From NCBI GenBank assembly GCA_963697805.1, contig CAVOPB010000001.1, positions 310,001 to 374,000 of the forward strand: DNA of 64,000 nt. Direction: 5' to 3'. The DNA is from VRUE01 sp963697805 (lineage in GTDB: Bacteria; Actinomycetota; Thermoleophilia; Solirubrobacterales; 70-9). This document shows positions 32,731 through 41,221 of the stretch, one piece after another. Under the pieces are notes generated by a model. The model did not search any database. It saw nothing but the letters and a program-made list of their open reading frames with translations, and was not told where the DNA came from. The position numbers were made by a program, and so were the translations under genes. Each line of letters opens with the position of its first letter. Within the stretch, counting starts at the first letter, position 1.

Positions 32731-34923
32731 CTATTGCGGATCGACGTCGACGCCGATCGCGACCTCGCGCAGGCCGCGATCGGCCGCGAGACCCTCGACC
32801 GCATCGCGCACCGCGACGATCGTCCGCTCGCGATCCTCGGCCTTTGTCAGCAGCCGGCGCCGGTGGCGGCCACGGACTCTGAACATCGGCGCCGGGCCGA
32901 GCAGGTCGGTCCCGTCGGGGATCGTCTCGGCGAGGCGCTCCGCCAGCCGTCTCGCCGCCTCCTCGAGCCGCGGCTCGGACTCCGAGCGAAGCACGACCCG
33001 GACCAGGCTCGAGAACGGCGGGTAGCGAAGCGCGCGGCGGCGCTCGACCTCGATCCCGAGAAACCCGGCGGCATCGTGCCGCGCGGCATGGGCGACGCTG
33101 GGAGCGCCCGGCGCGAGCGTCTGGACGATGACCCTCCCCCCCGCCGCGCCCCGCCCGCTGCGGCCGGCGAGCTGGGTGATCATCGCGAAGGTCCGCTCGG
33201 CGGCGCGGAAATCGGGGAAGCGAAGAGTCGCGTCGGCGTCGACGATCGCGCTCAGGGTCACCTCCGGGAAGTCATGTCCCTTGGCGACCATCTGGGTGCC
33301 GACCAAGACCGCGCTCTCCGCCTCGCCGAAGGCAGCCAGGATCCGGGCATGGGCACCGCGGCCGGCGGCGACATCCGAGTCGAGCCGGAAAACCGGCATC
33401 GGGTCGAGGCTGCGCGAGAGCAGCGCCTCGAGCTGCTCGGTCCCGGCGCCCGCCTGCGAGAGCGTGGTCGAGCCGCAATCGGGACAGGCCGAGGGAAGCG
33501 GCTCCGAGTGCGCGCAGTGATGGCAGACGAGGCGTCCGGCACCGCGGTGGACAATCGCCGAGACGTCACAGTTGGGGCAGCCCCAGTGACGGCCGCAGGA
33601 GCGGCAGTTGAGCCAGGGCGCGAAGCCACGGCGGTTGACCATCACGATCGCCTTCTCGCCGCGCCTGCGCACCTCCTCCAGCGCCTCCCAGGTCGAGGGG
33701 TGAAGCGGCCCCGAGCGGGGATCGGTTCCGCGCATGTCGACCACGGCGACCGGCGGCATCGGCCGCCCGTCGACCCGCCGCGGCAACTCGAGCCGCGGCA
33801 ACTCGAGCCAGCTCTCCGGGCGCGGGGTCGCCGTGCCCGCGGCGAGGACGGCGCCGCAATCGGCAGCCCGCCGGCGGGCGACGGCCCGAGCATCGTAGGA
33901 GGGGTCCCCCTCCTGCTTGTAGGAGGGATCGTGCTCCTCGTCGATGACGATCAGAGCGAGGTCGCGGACCGGCGCGAACACCGCCGAGCGCGGCCCGACG
34001 CAGACGCTCGCCTCGCCGTGGCGGAGGCGCAGCCACTCGTCGCGGCGCTCGCCGGGCGTCAGCGCCGAGTGCAGGACCGCGATCCGGTCACCGAGGCGGG
34101 CCCGGAACCGCGCCACCGCCTGCGGGGCGAGGCCGATCTCGGGGACGAGGACGATCGCCCCCCTCCCCCTCGCCAGCGCCGCCTCTACCGCGGCGAGGTA
34201 GACCTCGGTCTTGCCCGACCCCGTGACCCCGTGCAGGAGCAGCTCACGCGGCGCCTCCACCTCTCCGTCGAGGGCGGCGACGATCGAGTCGACCGCCCGG
34301 CTCTGCTCGGCGAGGAGCGGCGGCGGCGATGCGGCCGCGGTGCCGACCCGCAGGTGTCCGGGACGGCGGCGGACGGTGGAGCTGCGGGTGACGATCAGGC
34401 CGCGCTGCTCGAGGCGGCGCAGCACCTGGCGGTCGGCGCCGACGGCGGCGTCGAGCTCGCGGGAGGACATCTCGCCCGCCCGCAGCGCCTCGAGCGCCGC
34501 CCGCTGGCGGGCGCCGAGCCGCCCCCCTGCGGCCAGCGCCTCCTCGCCGGCCGCCGCGATCTCGGCCCGCAGCTCGGTCCGGGCCCGGACGCCGGGGCGA
34601 TCGGGGCCGGTCCCGGGCGGGAGCACCAGCTGCAGCCCCCGCGAGGGAGTCGAGCAGTACTCGCGGGCGACCCAGAGCCCCAGCGCGACGAGCTCGGGTG
34701 TGGCCCCCGACTCGAGCGCCTCGAGCGGCTCGGCGAGCCGCTCCGGCGGCAGCTCCGAGCGCTCGGCGAGGCCGACCACGACCCCGAGGGCACGCCGCCG
34801 GCCGAACGGGACGCGAACGATGGCGCCGACGTCGAGCCCCGCCATCGCCTCCGGCAGGCGGTAGTCGAACGGGCCCCGCAGGGAGCGGGCGGTTGTCAGC
34901 GGCTCGACCTTGGCGATCGCCAT
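32731..34923 (-). CDS. priA: Primosomal protein N' (PriA helicase)
   Basis: Replication-restart protein. ~730 residues: N-terminal DNA-binding domain (GPFDYRLPEAMAG), Walker A GVTGSGKTEVYL, VIDEEHDPSYKQEG (DEEH), zinc-binding Cys cluster (NCRSCGRHWGCPNCD, CHHC, CPDCG), then QMVAKGHDFPEVTL and QLAGRSGRG. The ATG at 34923 (MAIAKVEPLTTARSL) fits. metK-priA-def-fmt-rsmB is a common actinobacterial order, interrupted here by the plus-strand PH-domain gene. Confidence 0.95.
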   Translation of the reverse strand: MAIAKVEPLTTARSLRGPFDYRLPEAMAGLDVGAIVRVPFGRRRALGVVVGLAERSELPPERLAEPLEALESGATPELVALGLWVAREYCSTPSRGLQLVLPPGTGPDRPGVRARTELRAEIAAAGEEALAAGGRLGARQRAALEALRAGEMSSRELDAAVGADRQVLRRLEQRGLIVTRSSTVRRRPGHLRVGTAAASPPPLLAEQSRAVDSIVAALDGEVEAPRELLLHGVTGSGKTEVYLAAVEAALARGRGAIVLVPEIGLAPQAVARFRARLGDRIAVLHSALTPGERRDEWLRLRHGEASVCVGPRSAVFAPVRDLALIVIDEEHDPSYKQEGDPSYDARAVARRRAADCGAVLAAGTATPRPESWLELPRLELPRRVDGRPMPPVAVVDMRGTDPRSGPLHPSTWEALEEVRRRGEKAIVMVNRRGFAPWLNCRSCGRHWGCPNCDVSAIVHRGAGRLVCHHCAHSEPLPSACPDCGSTTLSQAGAGTEQLEALLSRSLDPMPVFRLDSDVAAGRGAHARILAAFGEAESAVLVGTQMVAKGHDFPEVTLSAIVDADATLRFPDFRAAERTFAMITQLAGRSGRGAAGGRVIVQTLAPGAPSVAHAARHDAAGFLGIEVERRRALRYPPFSSLVRVVLRSESEPRLEEAARRLAERLAETIPDGTDLLGPAPMFRVRGRHRRRLLTKAEDRERTIVAVRDAVEGLAADRGLREVAIGVDVDPQ

Positions 34924-34974
34924 CCCTCTCACGGTATGGAGGCTCGCGGACGCCCACCGCCGAGGATATGCTCG

Positions 34975-35032
34975 TGAGCGTGAGTGAGCAAGCGTGCATA
35001 TCTGATTCGTCGCGCCGCGAGCGAACGCGAAC
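34975..35032 (-). repeat. CAGAT element, copy H (priA / PH-gene divergent region)
   Basis: Minus-strand core CAGATATGCACGC (35004-34992), left arm TTCGCGTTCGCTCGCGGCGCG, right arm GCTTGCTCACTCACGCTC. It occupies most of the gap between the divergent priA and PH-domain genes. Confidence 0.65.
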
Positions 35033-35048
35033 CTGGGGTGGGTGACCG

Positions 35049-35567
35049 ATGGCGGTCAAGCTCCATCCCGGCGAGCAGCTGATCTTCCAGGGTCACCCCT
35101 CCTGGCGCGCCATCCTCGGCTTCTACCTCAAAGGCGTCGTGGTCGCCGTGATCATTGCGGTGATCGCGAAGATCGCCGGCGCCGGCAGCGGCACCGTCTT
35201 TCTGATCGTCCTCGTCATCCTCGCCATCACGGTCCTGGCCGGATTCCTCAAACGGGTCTCGACCACGTACACGATCACCGACCGCCGCCTCAACATCAAG
35301 CGCGGAATCATCTCCCGCGAGGTCCAGGAGACCCGACTCGAGCGAGTCCAGAACGTCAACTTCCAGCAGTCGGTCTACCAGCGGGCGATGCAGATCGGCG
35401 ACGTCGACTTCGACACCGCCGCAACCGACGACTACAACTTCGTCTTCGCCGGGGTCGCCGACCCCGAAGAGGTGGTGCACCGGGTCGACCAGGCGACCGG
35501 TGTCGCCTCGGCCGGCGAACACGGCCTCGGCGAGGCCCAGCCGCCGGCCGGCCCATCGGCCCCTTGA
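35049..35567 (+). CDS. PH-domain (bPH2/YdbS-like) membrane protein
   Basis: 172 residues: KLHPGEQLIFQGHPSW at the start, two membrane helices (about 25-45 and 50-68), then a bacterial PH domain (TTYTITDRRLNIKRGIIS, ETRLERVQNVNFQQSVYQR, IGDVDF). The C-terminal ~25 residues are disordered. Function of the family is unclear; membrane-associated. It is divergent from priA and convergent with metK, an isolated plus-strand gene. Confidence 0.87.
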   Translation: MAVKLHPGEQLIFQGHPSWRAILGFYLKGVVVAVIIAVIAKIAGAGSGTVFLIVLVILAITVLAGFLKRVSTTYTITDRRLNIKRGIISREVQETRLERVQNVNFQQSVYQRAMQIGDVDFDTAATDDYNFVFAGVADPEEVVHRVDQATGVASAGEHGLGEAQPPAGPSAP

Positions 35568-35569
35568 GC

Positions 35570-35604
35570 TTGCGCTAGCCGCCGGATAGCGGCGGTAGAC
35601 GCAA
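35570..35604. terminator. Hairpin between convergent PH-domain gene and metK
   Basis: CCGCCG-GATAG-CGGCGG stem, extended after a small internal loop by TTGCG/CGCAA. It lies 2 bp after the PH-gene stop and 40 bp from the metK stop, so a bidirectional transcript-end structure is plausible. No long T run follows. Confidence 0.5.
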
Positions 35605-35644
35605 ACTCGGCGCTCGAACTCGGCGCTGTGTGTGGGGCTTGGCC

Positions 35645-36895
35645 CTAGGCCGGGGCGCCGGCAGAGTCGCCGGCAGCGCTGCGCAGGGCGTCGACCCGGT
35701 CGGTCGCCTCCCAGGTGAAGGCGTCCCCGGCGCGGCCGAAGTGGCCGTAGGCAGCGGTCTGGTGATAGATCGGGCGGTGCAGGTTGAGGTACTGGCGGAA
35801 GGCACCGGGCCGGAGGTCGAACTCGTGTTCGACCAAGCGCGAGATCTCCGCGTCGGGCAGCTTGCCGGTGCCGAAGGTCTCGACCATCAGCGAGATCGGC
35901 TGGGCGACGCCGATAGCGTAGGCGACCTGCACCTCGCAGCGCTGCGCGAGGCCGGCGGCGACGATGTTCTTCGCTACGTAGCGGGACGCGTATGCGGCGG
36001 AGCGGTCGACCTTGGAGGGATCCTTGCCGGAGAAGGCGCCGCCTCCGTGGCGGGCCATCCCGCCGTAGGTGTCGACGATGATCTTTCGGCCGGTGAGGCC
36101 GGCGTCGCCGACCGGCCCCCCGATCACGAACTTCCCGGTCGGATTGACGAGGAAGCTCTGCAGAAGCTCGGCGGCGTCGAATAGCCCTGGGGCCTCGGCG
36201 CCGAGCACGGGCATCACCACCTGCTCCCAGAGGTCGGGCTTGATCTGCGACTCGGAGTCGACCCCGTCGGCGTGCTGGGTCGAGATCAGGAGCTTCTCGA
36301 CCCGGACCGGCCTGCCGTCGGCGTAGCGGACCGTGACCTGCGTCTTGCCATCCGGCCCGAGGTAATCGAGGCTCCCGTCCTTGCGGACCGCGGCGAGCCG
36401 TTCGGCCAGCCGGTGCGCGATGTGGACCGGCATCGGCATCAACGCCTCGGTCTCGTCGGTCGCGTACCCGAACATCATCCCCTGGTCGCCGGCCCCGGCG
36501 ACGAGGAGCTCGTCACCGGCTCCCTCGACCCGGGTCTCGTAGGCCTGGTCGACCCCCTGGGCGATGTCGGGCGACTGCTTGTCGAGCGAAACCAGGACCG
36601 AGATGTGGTCGCAGTTGTAGCCGTAGTCGCCGTGGTCGTAGCCGATCTCGCGGATCGTCTCGCGGACGATCTCGGGGACGTCGACGTGGACATCGGTGGA
36701 GATCTCGCCGGAGACGACGGCCATCCCGGTGTTGACGAGGGTCTCGCAGGCGACCCTGCCCTGGGGATCGCCCGCCATCACGGCGTCGAGCACCGCGTCG
36801 GAGATCGCGTCGCAGACCTTGTCCGGATGGCCCTCGGTGACTGACTCGGAGGTGAAGAGGTACTCGCCCTCGGCGAGCGGCTGTGTCTCGATCAT
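35645..36895 (-). CDS. metK: S-adenosylmethionine synthetase
   Basis: Makes SAM from methionine and ATP. 416 residues with FTSESVTEGHPDKVCDAISD, GAGDQGMMFGYA, GGAFSGKDPSKVDRSAAY and NPTGKFVIGGPVGDAGLTGR. The ATG at 36895 (MIETQPLAEGEYLF) is chosen over a longer frame. No SAM riboswitch is apparent upstream, where a long palindrome fills the der-metK gap. Confidence 0.97.
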   Translation of the reverse strand: MIETQPLAEGEYLFTSESVTEGHPDKVCDAISDAVLDAVMAGDPQGRVACETLVNTGMAVVSGEISTDVHVDVPEIVRETIREIGYDHGDYGYNCDHISVLVSLDKQSPDIAQGVDQAYETRVEGAGDELLVAGAGDQGMMFGYATDETEALMPMPVHIAHRLAERLAAVRKDGSLDYLGPDGKTQVTVRYADGRPVRVEKLLISTQHADGVDSESQIKPDLWEQVVMPVLGAEAPGLFDAAELLQSFLVNPTGKFVIGGPVGDAGLTGRKIIVDTYGGMARHGGGAFSGKDPSKVDRSAAYASRYVAKNIVAAGLAQRCEVQVAYAIGVAQPISLMVETFGTGKLPDAEISRLVEHEFDLRPGAFRQYLNLHRPIYHQTAAYGHFGRAGDAFTWEATDRVDALRSAAGDSAGAPA

Positions 36896-36907
36896 TGGGG
36901 AAGCGTA

Positions 36908-37011
36908 CCGGTGAGGGCGTTGCCGAGCAGGGCCAGGACGCAGGGAGCGTTGCGTGCTCTGCACGCGAGCGACCGAGGACGCAGCAATGCGAAGGGCAAC
37001 GCCCTCACCGG
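36908..37011. repeat. 104-bp palindromic element with 17-bp perfect arms (der-metK spacer)
   Basis: The arm CCGGTGAGGGCGTTGCC (36908-36924) pairs perfectly with 36995-37011. The 70-bp interior is itself partly self-complementary (CGTTGCGTGCTC/GCACGCGAGCG) and shares AGGACGCAGGG and CGAGGACG blocks with the acpP-plsX spacer. The der stop codon (37005-37007) lies inside one arm. Confidence 0.8.
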
Positions 37012-38312
37012 CGGCGCGTATGTGGCACGAAGTCGATCACCAGCGGCACCCCCTCGAGGCCGTAGGTCTCCCGCAACCTGTTCTCGAGGTGGTAGGCCCA
37101 GTCGCGGATGATTAGGCGCCGATCGTTGACCTGGATCGCGATCCGCGGCGGACGCTCCCCGACCTGGGCCGCGTAGTAGAGCCGCAGCCGGCGGCCGCGG
37201 CGGGAGGGCGGCGGCGTCTTCGCGACGACGTCGTTGACGAACCGGTTGAGCTCCGGGGTGGGGATCCGCTCGGCCGCCCTGTCGGCGAGCTCGAGCGCCT
37301 TCGGCAGCAGGTTGGCGACATTCCGCCCACGGGTCGCCGAGCAGGTCACGACCGCGGGCCGCAGCCGCAGCTTGCGCTCGACCCGGGCGCGGGCGTCGTC
37401 GATGTCGGTGGCGGTGACGTCCCACTTATTGAGAACCAGGAGCGTCGCGCAGCCCGCCCGCATCGCCAACTCGGCGACGCGCAGGTCCTCGGCCGTGACC
37501 CCCTCGGAGGCGTCGCAGACGACGATCGCCACGTCGGCGCGCTCGACGGCCCGCTCGGACCGGAGCTGGGCGTAGTAGTCGACCGTCCCCGCCAGCTTCG
37601 AGCGCCGCCGCAGGCCGGCGGTGTCGACGAGGATCACGCGCCGGCCCCCGACCTCGAGCTCGGTGTCGATCGCATCGCGGGTCGTCCCCGCCCGCTCGGA
37701 GACGATCGTCCGCTCGGAGCCGAGGAAGGCGTTGACGAGCGAGGACTTGCCCGCGTTCGGGCGCCCGACCACGGCGACCCTGACCGCATCGTCGCCCGGA
37801 CCCTGTGCGGGCCGGTCGCCGAGCAGCTCGACGACACGGTCGAGCAGGTCGCCGGTGCCGAGCCCGTGGCTGGCGGAGACGGCAAATGGCTCGCCGAGGC
37901 CGAGTGAGTGGAATTCGGCGGTCAGGTGCTCGTCGCCCGGCCGGTCGACCTTGTTGACGACGACGAGGGTCGGCCGCTCGCTCCCGCGCAGCTCGGAGGC
38001 GACCTCGGCGTCGCCGGCGCGTATCCCGGCGGTCCCGTCGACGACGAGGAGGACCACATCGGCCTCGGCGATCCCGAGCCGGGCCTGGCGGCGGATGTCC
38101 TCGGCGAGCTCGCTCTCGTCGGCGATGTCGAGCCCGCCGGTGTCGAGCAGGTCGAAGGCGACGCCGTTCCACTCGCAGGGGACGCGCTTGCGGTCTCGGG
38201 TGACGCCGGCCTCGCGATGGGTGACTGCCTCGCGGCCGCCGGCGAGGCGGTTGACCAGGGTGCTCTTGCCGACGTTGGGGAAGCCGACGACGGCGACCGT
38301 CGGGACGCTCAT
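37005..38312 (-). CDS. der: Ribosome-assembly GTPase Der (EngA)
   Basis: Double GTPase needed for 50S assembly. Two G domains: first P-loop GFPNVGKSTLVNRL with DTGGLD and NKVD, second GRPNAGKSSLVNAF with DTAGLRRRSK and NKWD; then the KH-like C-terminal domain (NDRRLIIRDWAYHLENRLRE). 435 residues, normal. The ATG at 38312 is 9 bp after CAGAT copy I; a longer in-frame reading would translate the repeat. cmk-der pairing is conserved. Confidence 0.97.
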   Translation of the reverse strand: MSVPTVAVVGFPNVGKSTLVNRLAGGREAVTHREAGVTRDRKRVPCEWNGVAFDLLDTGGLDIADESELAEDIRRQARLGIAEADVVLLVVDGTAGIRAGDAEVASELRGSERPTLVVVNKVDRPGDEHLTAEFHSLGLGEPFAVSASHGLGTGDLLDRVVELLGDRPAQGPGDDAVRVAVVGRPNAGKSSLVNAFLGSERTIVSERAGTTRDAIDTELEVGGRRVILVDTAGLRRRSKLAGTVDYYAQLRSERAVERADVAIVVCDASEGVTAEDLRVAELAMRAGCATLLVLNKWDVTATDIDDARARVERKLRLRPAVVTCSATRGRNVANLLPKALELADRAAERIPTPELNRFVNDVVAKTPPPSRRGRRLRLYYAAQVGERPPRIAIQVNDRRLIIRDWAYHLENRLRETYGLEGVPLVIDFVPHTRRR

Positions 38313-38319
38313 TGAAAAT

Positions 38320-38379
38320 CCTCGCGCTTCGCTCGCTGCGCAAGAAGCCAGATATGGATGCTTGCTCGCTCCGCGCTCA
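38320..38379 (+). repeat. CAGAT element, copy I (cmk-der spacer)
   Basis: Core CAGATATGGATGC at 38349-38361; left arm CTCGCGCTTCGCTCGCTGCGC; right arm GCTTGCTCGCTCCGCGCTCAC. The cmk TGA stop (38379-38377) is the first codon of the right arm, and der starts 8 bp beyond the other end. Confidence 0.75.
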
Positions 38380-39015
38380 CGGTAGCCCCCGCTCCTGCGC
38401 CAGCGCGACGACCCGGGCGACAACCTCGCCGAGCGCCAGGCCCGTGGTGTCGATCTCGACCGCGTCAGCAGCCGCGCGCAGAGCGCTGTGCCGGCGGCCC
38501 TCGTCGCGCGCGTCGCGCTCGCGCTGCGCCGCCAGGACGGCGGATTCGCTCTCCCCGGTCTGCGCGGCGCGGCGCCGGGCCCGCTCCTCGGCCGAGGCCG
38601 TGAGGTAGACCTTGAGCGGCGAGTCGGGGCTGACGACGGTGCCGATGTCGCGACCCTCGGCGACGTAGCGCCCGGACTCGATCAGCTGGCGCTGGCGGGC
38701 CACCATCGCCTCCCTGACGCGCGGGTGGACCGATACCCGCGAGGCCGCGGCGCTCGTCGCCGGCTCACGGATCGCGGCGCTGACGTCGCGCCCGTCGAGG
38801 GTGACGCGGCTGCCCGCGAGCTCGATCTCGAGCGAGCCGGCCAGGTCGCCCATCGCCTCGCCGTCGTCGAGGTCGACCCCGCCCTCGATCGCCGCCAGGG
38901 CGACGCACCTGTACATCGCCCCGGAGTCGAGATAGGTGAAGTCAAGCGCGTCGGCCACGCCCTTTGCGACGCTTGACTTTCCGGCCCCGGCGGGGCCGTC
39001 GATCGCGATCACCAT
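38377..39015 (-). CDS. cmk: Cytidylate kinase
   Basis: Phosphorylates CMP/dCMP. 212 residues with P-loop DGPAGAGKSSVAKGVA, TYLDSGAMYRC, and ESGRYVAEGRDIGTVV. Located upstream of der, as in most bacteria. Normal length. Confidence 0.97.
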   Translation of the reverse strand: MVIAIDGPAGAGKSSVAKGVADALDFTYLDSGAMYRCVALAAIEGGVDLDDGEAMGDLAGSLEIELAGSRVTLDGRDVSAAIREPATSAAASRVSVHPRVREAMVARQRQLIESGRYVAEGRDIGTVVSPDSPLKVYLTASAEERARRRAAQTGESESAVLAAQRERDARDEGRRHSALRAAADAVEIDTTGLALGEVVARVVALAQERGLP

Positions 39016-39052
39016 CGTGCGGCAGGGTAGAGGCGCGGCTTACCGGTCGGGA

Positions 39053-39904
39053 TCAGGAGTCCCCGCCGCGGCGCAGCCCCGGGGTCGCCGAGGTGCGGCT
39101 CGGATCGCGGTCGGGGTGGTCGCGCTCGTTGAAGCGGCGCAGTCCCTCGAGGATCTCCGGAGTGGCGAGGAGCCGGTTGAAGCACTCGGCCTCGATCCGC
39201 AACCCCTCCTCGAGCGGCCGCCCCCAGCCGCGCTCGGCGGCCTCGAGGTCGGTCCTGATCGCGGGTTGGGGCAGCTCGGCGATCTCCTCGGCGAGCGCGA
39301 GTGCCCGCTCGAGGCAGGTGCCGCTCGGGACGACCTCGTTGACGAGGCCGATCTCACGCGCCTCGGCGGCGTCGATCACGCGGCCGGTGACGATCAGCTC
39401 CATCGCCCGCCGCCAGCCGACGATCCGCGGCAGCCGCTGGGTGCCGCCGTCCGCGAGCCCGATGTTCCAGCGGCGGCAGGTGACGCCGAAGCTGGCATGC
39501 TCGTCGGCGACCGCGAGGTGGCACCAGCAGACCCACTCGAGGCCTCCGGCGTAGGCGACCCCGTTGACCGCGGCGATCGTCGGCTTGTGAAGATCGGTCC
39601 AGCGCGACGGGCCGAGGATCCCGTCCCGCTCTCCCCGAGCATGGGCCTCGAGCTCCTCGGGGTCGAGCGGGACAACCGGCTCGCCGTCCTCGAAGCTCTT
39701 GAGGTCGCCGCCGGCGCTGAAGGCGCGATCGCCGGCGCCGGTCAGGACCGCGACCAGCGCCCCGTCATCGTCGCGAAAGCGCGTCCAGGCGTCGACGAGC
39801 TCGCGGTGCGTCTGGGCGCCGATCGCGTTCATCCGCTGCGGACGGTCGATCGTGATCACCGCGATCGGCCCCCGGCGCTCGTATCGAATCTGCTCGTAGT
39901 CCAT
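39053..39904 (-). CDS. Crotonase (enoyl-CoA hydratase/isomerase) family protein
   Basis: 283 residues. Oxyanion-hole segments AFSAGGDLKSF and NGVAYAGGLEW are present, keeping the Glu equivalent to rat hydratase E144. The second catalytic Glu (E164, normally in a PE pair) is replaced: the segment reads FGVTCRRWNIG before DGGTQRLPR. This CRR(W/F) form marks a crotonase subfamily whose reaction may differ from hydration. It lies between aroA and cmk, where no such gene is usual. Start ATG at 39904. Confidence 0.87.
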   Translation of the reverse strand: MDYEQIRYERRGPIAVITIDRPQRMNAIGAQTHRELVDAWTRFRDDDGALVAVLTGAGDRAFSAGGDLKSFEDGEPVVPLDPEELEAHARGERDGILGPSRWTDLHKPTIAAVNGVAYAGGLEWVCWCHLAVADEHASFGVTCRRWNIGLADGGTQRLPRIVGWRRAMELIVTGRVIDAAEAREIGLVNEVVPSGTCLERALALAEEIAELPQPAIRTDLEAAERGWGRPLEEGLRIEAECFNRLLATPEILEGLRRFNERDHPDRDPSRTSATPGLRRGGDS

Positions 39905-39928
39905 CACGCCTCCCATCCCTATCCGTTT

Positions 39929-41221
39929 TCACCCCGCGCCGGAGAGTGCGTCGAGGTCGGCCTCGAAACCGGGGTAGCTGATCGCCGCCGCGTCCATGCC
40001 CTCGACCTCGACTCCATCCGTCGAGGCGAGCCCGGCGACGGCGCCCATCATCGCGATCCGGTGATCGCCGTGGGAGTCGACCGCGCCCCCGCGCAGGCCA
40101 CCGCTACCCCGCACCACCATCCCGTCCTCGCTCGCCTCGACGTCGCCGCCGAGAGCCGTCAGCGCCTCACAGACGGTCGCGATCCTGTCGCTCTCCTTGC
40201 GGCGGAGCTCCTCGGCATCGCGGATCGTCGTCTCCCCCTCCGCGAAGCAGGCGGCGAGCGCGACCAGCGGCAGCTCGTCGATCGCGCGCGGCACCTCGGC
40301 GCCGCCGATCTCGGTCGCCCGCAGCTCGGCGTTGGAGACCCGCAGCGAGCCGCTCGGTTCGCCGGTCAGATCGGCGTCCTCGATCTCGACCGCAGCTCCC
40401 ATCCTGCCGAGGATCTCGAGCAGTCCGGTCCGGGTCGGGTTGAGCCCGACTCCCGACAGCGTCAGCTCGCTGCCGGGCACGATCGAGGCCGCGACGATGA
40501 AGAAGGCGGCGGCCGAGATGTCACCGGGGACCTCGATCTCACCCGGGTCGAGCCCAGCGGCGGGGCGGATCGTGACGACGTCCCCATCGCGGCCGACCTC
40601 GGCGCCGGCGGCGGCCAGCATCCGCTCGCTGTGGTCGCGGCTCGGGACCGGCTCGATGACGCGGGTCTCACCCTCGGCGAGCAGGCCGGCCAGGAGCAGG
40701 CACGACTTGACCTGGGCGCTCGCCACCGGCAGCTCGTATGTGATCCCCCGCAGCGGTGCCCCCTCGATCCTCAGCGGCGGCAGGCGCTCCTCGCGACAGC
40801 TCAAACGGGCCCCCATCCGCCGCAACGGGTCGACGACCCGGTCGACCGGCCGGCACCTGATCGAGTCGTCGCCGTCGAGGGTCCATTGACCCCGCTCCTG
40901 CCCGGCGAGCCAGCCCGGCAGCAGGCGCAGCAGGGTGCCCGCGTTGCCGACGTCGACGTCGGCGGGCACGGCCCCGCGGAGGCCGACGCCCTGGATGCGG
41001 ATCCGGGGGTCGATCGCGGATGGGGAGACGCCCTCGACCTCGGCGCCGAGGCTGGCGATCGCAGCGAGAGTCGAACGAGTGTCCGCCGAGTCGAGGTAGT
41101 TGGCGATCCTCGTCTGCCCATCGGCCATCGCGCCGATCAGCGCCGCGCGATGGGAGATCGACTTGTCGGGCGGCGCCCGCAACGACCCCCGCAGCGGACC
41201 CGAGGGGTCGAAGCGGGCCAT
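39929..41221 (-). CDS. aroA: 3-phosphoshikimate 1-carboxyvinyltransferase (EPSP synthase)
   Basis: Transfers enolpyruvyl from PEP to shikimate 3-phosphate. 430 residues: PPDKSISHRAALIGAMADG, VGNAGTLLRLLPGWLAG, SAQVKSCLLLAGL, PRAIDELPLVALAACFAEG, KESDRI and SHGDHRIAM. The ATG at 41221 overlaps the tyrA TGA by one base (TGATG). Part of the aromatic run on the minus strand. Confidence 0.97.
   Translation of the reverse strand: MARFDPSGPLRGSLRAPPDKSISHRAALIGAMADGQTRIANYLDSADTRSTLAAIASLGAEVEGVSPSAIDPRIRIQGVGLRGAVPADVDVGNAGTLLRLLPGWLAGQERGQWTLDGDDSIRCRPVDRVVDPLRRMGARLSCREERLPPLRIEGAPLRGITYELPVASAQVKSCLLLAGLLAEGETRVIEPVPSRDHSERMLAAAGAEVGRDGDVVTIRPAAGLDPGEIEVPGDISAAAFFIVAASIVPGSELTLSGVGLNPTRTGLLEILGRMGAAVEIEDADLTGEPSGSLRVSNAELRATEIGGAEVPRAIDELPLVALAACFAEGETTIRDAEELRRKESDRIATVCEALTALGGDVEASEDGMVVRGSGGLRGGAVDSHGDHRIAMMGAVAGLASTDGVEVEGMDAAAISYPGFEADLDALSGAG

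Noticed and set aside
36896..37004. Possible SAM riboswitch upstream of metK
   Set aside because: The gap is occupied by a palindromic element with no SAM-I, SAM-II or SAM-IV features that I can recognise.
37005..38423. der starting at 38423 instead of 38312
   Set aside because: The extra N terminus is a translation of the CAGAT repeat and part of cmk on the same strand; SVPTVAVVGFPNVGKS is the normal Der start.
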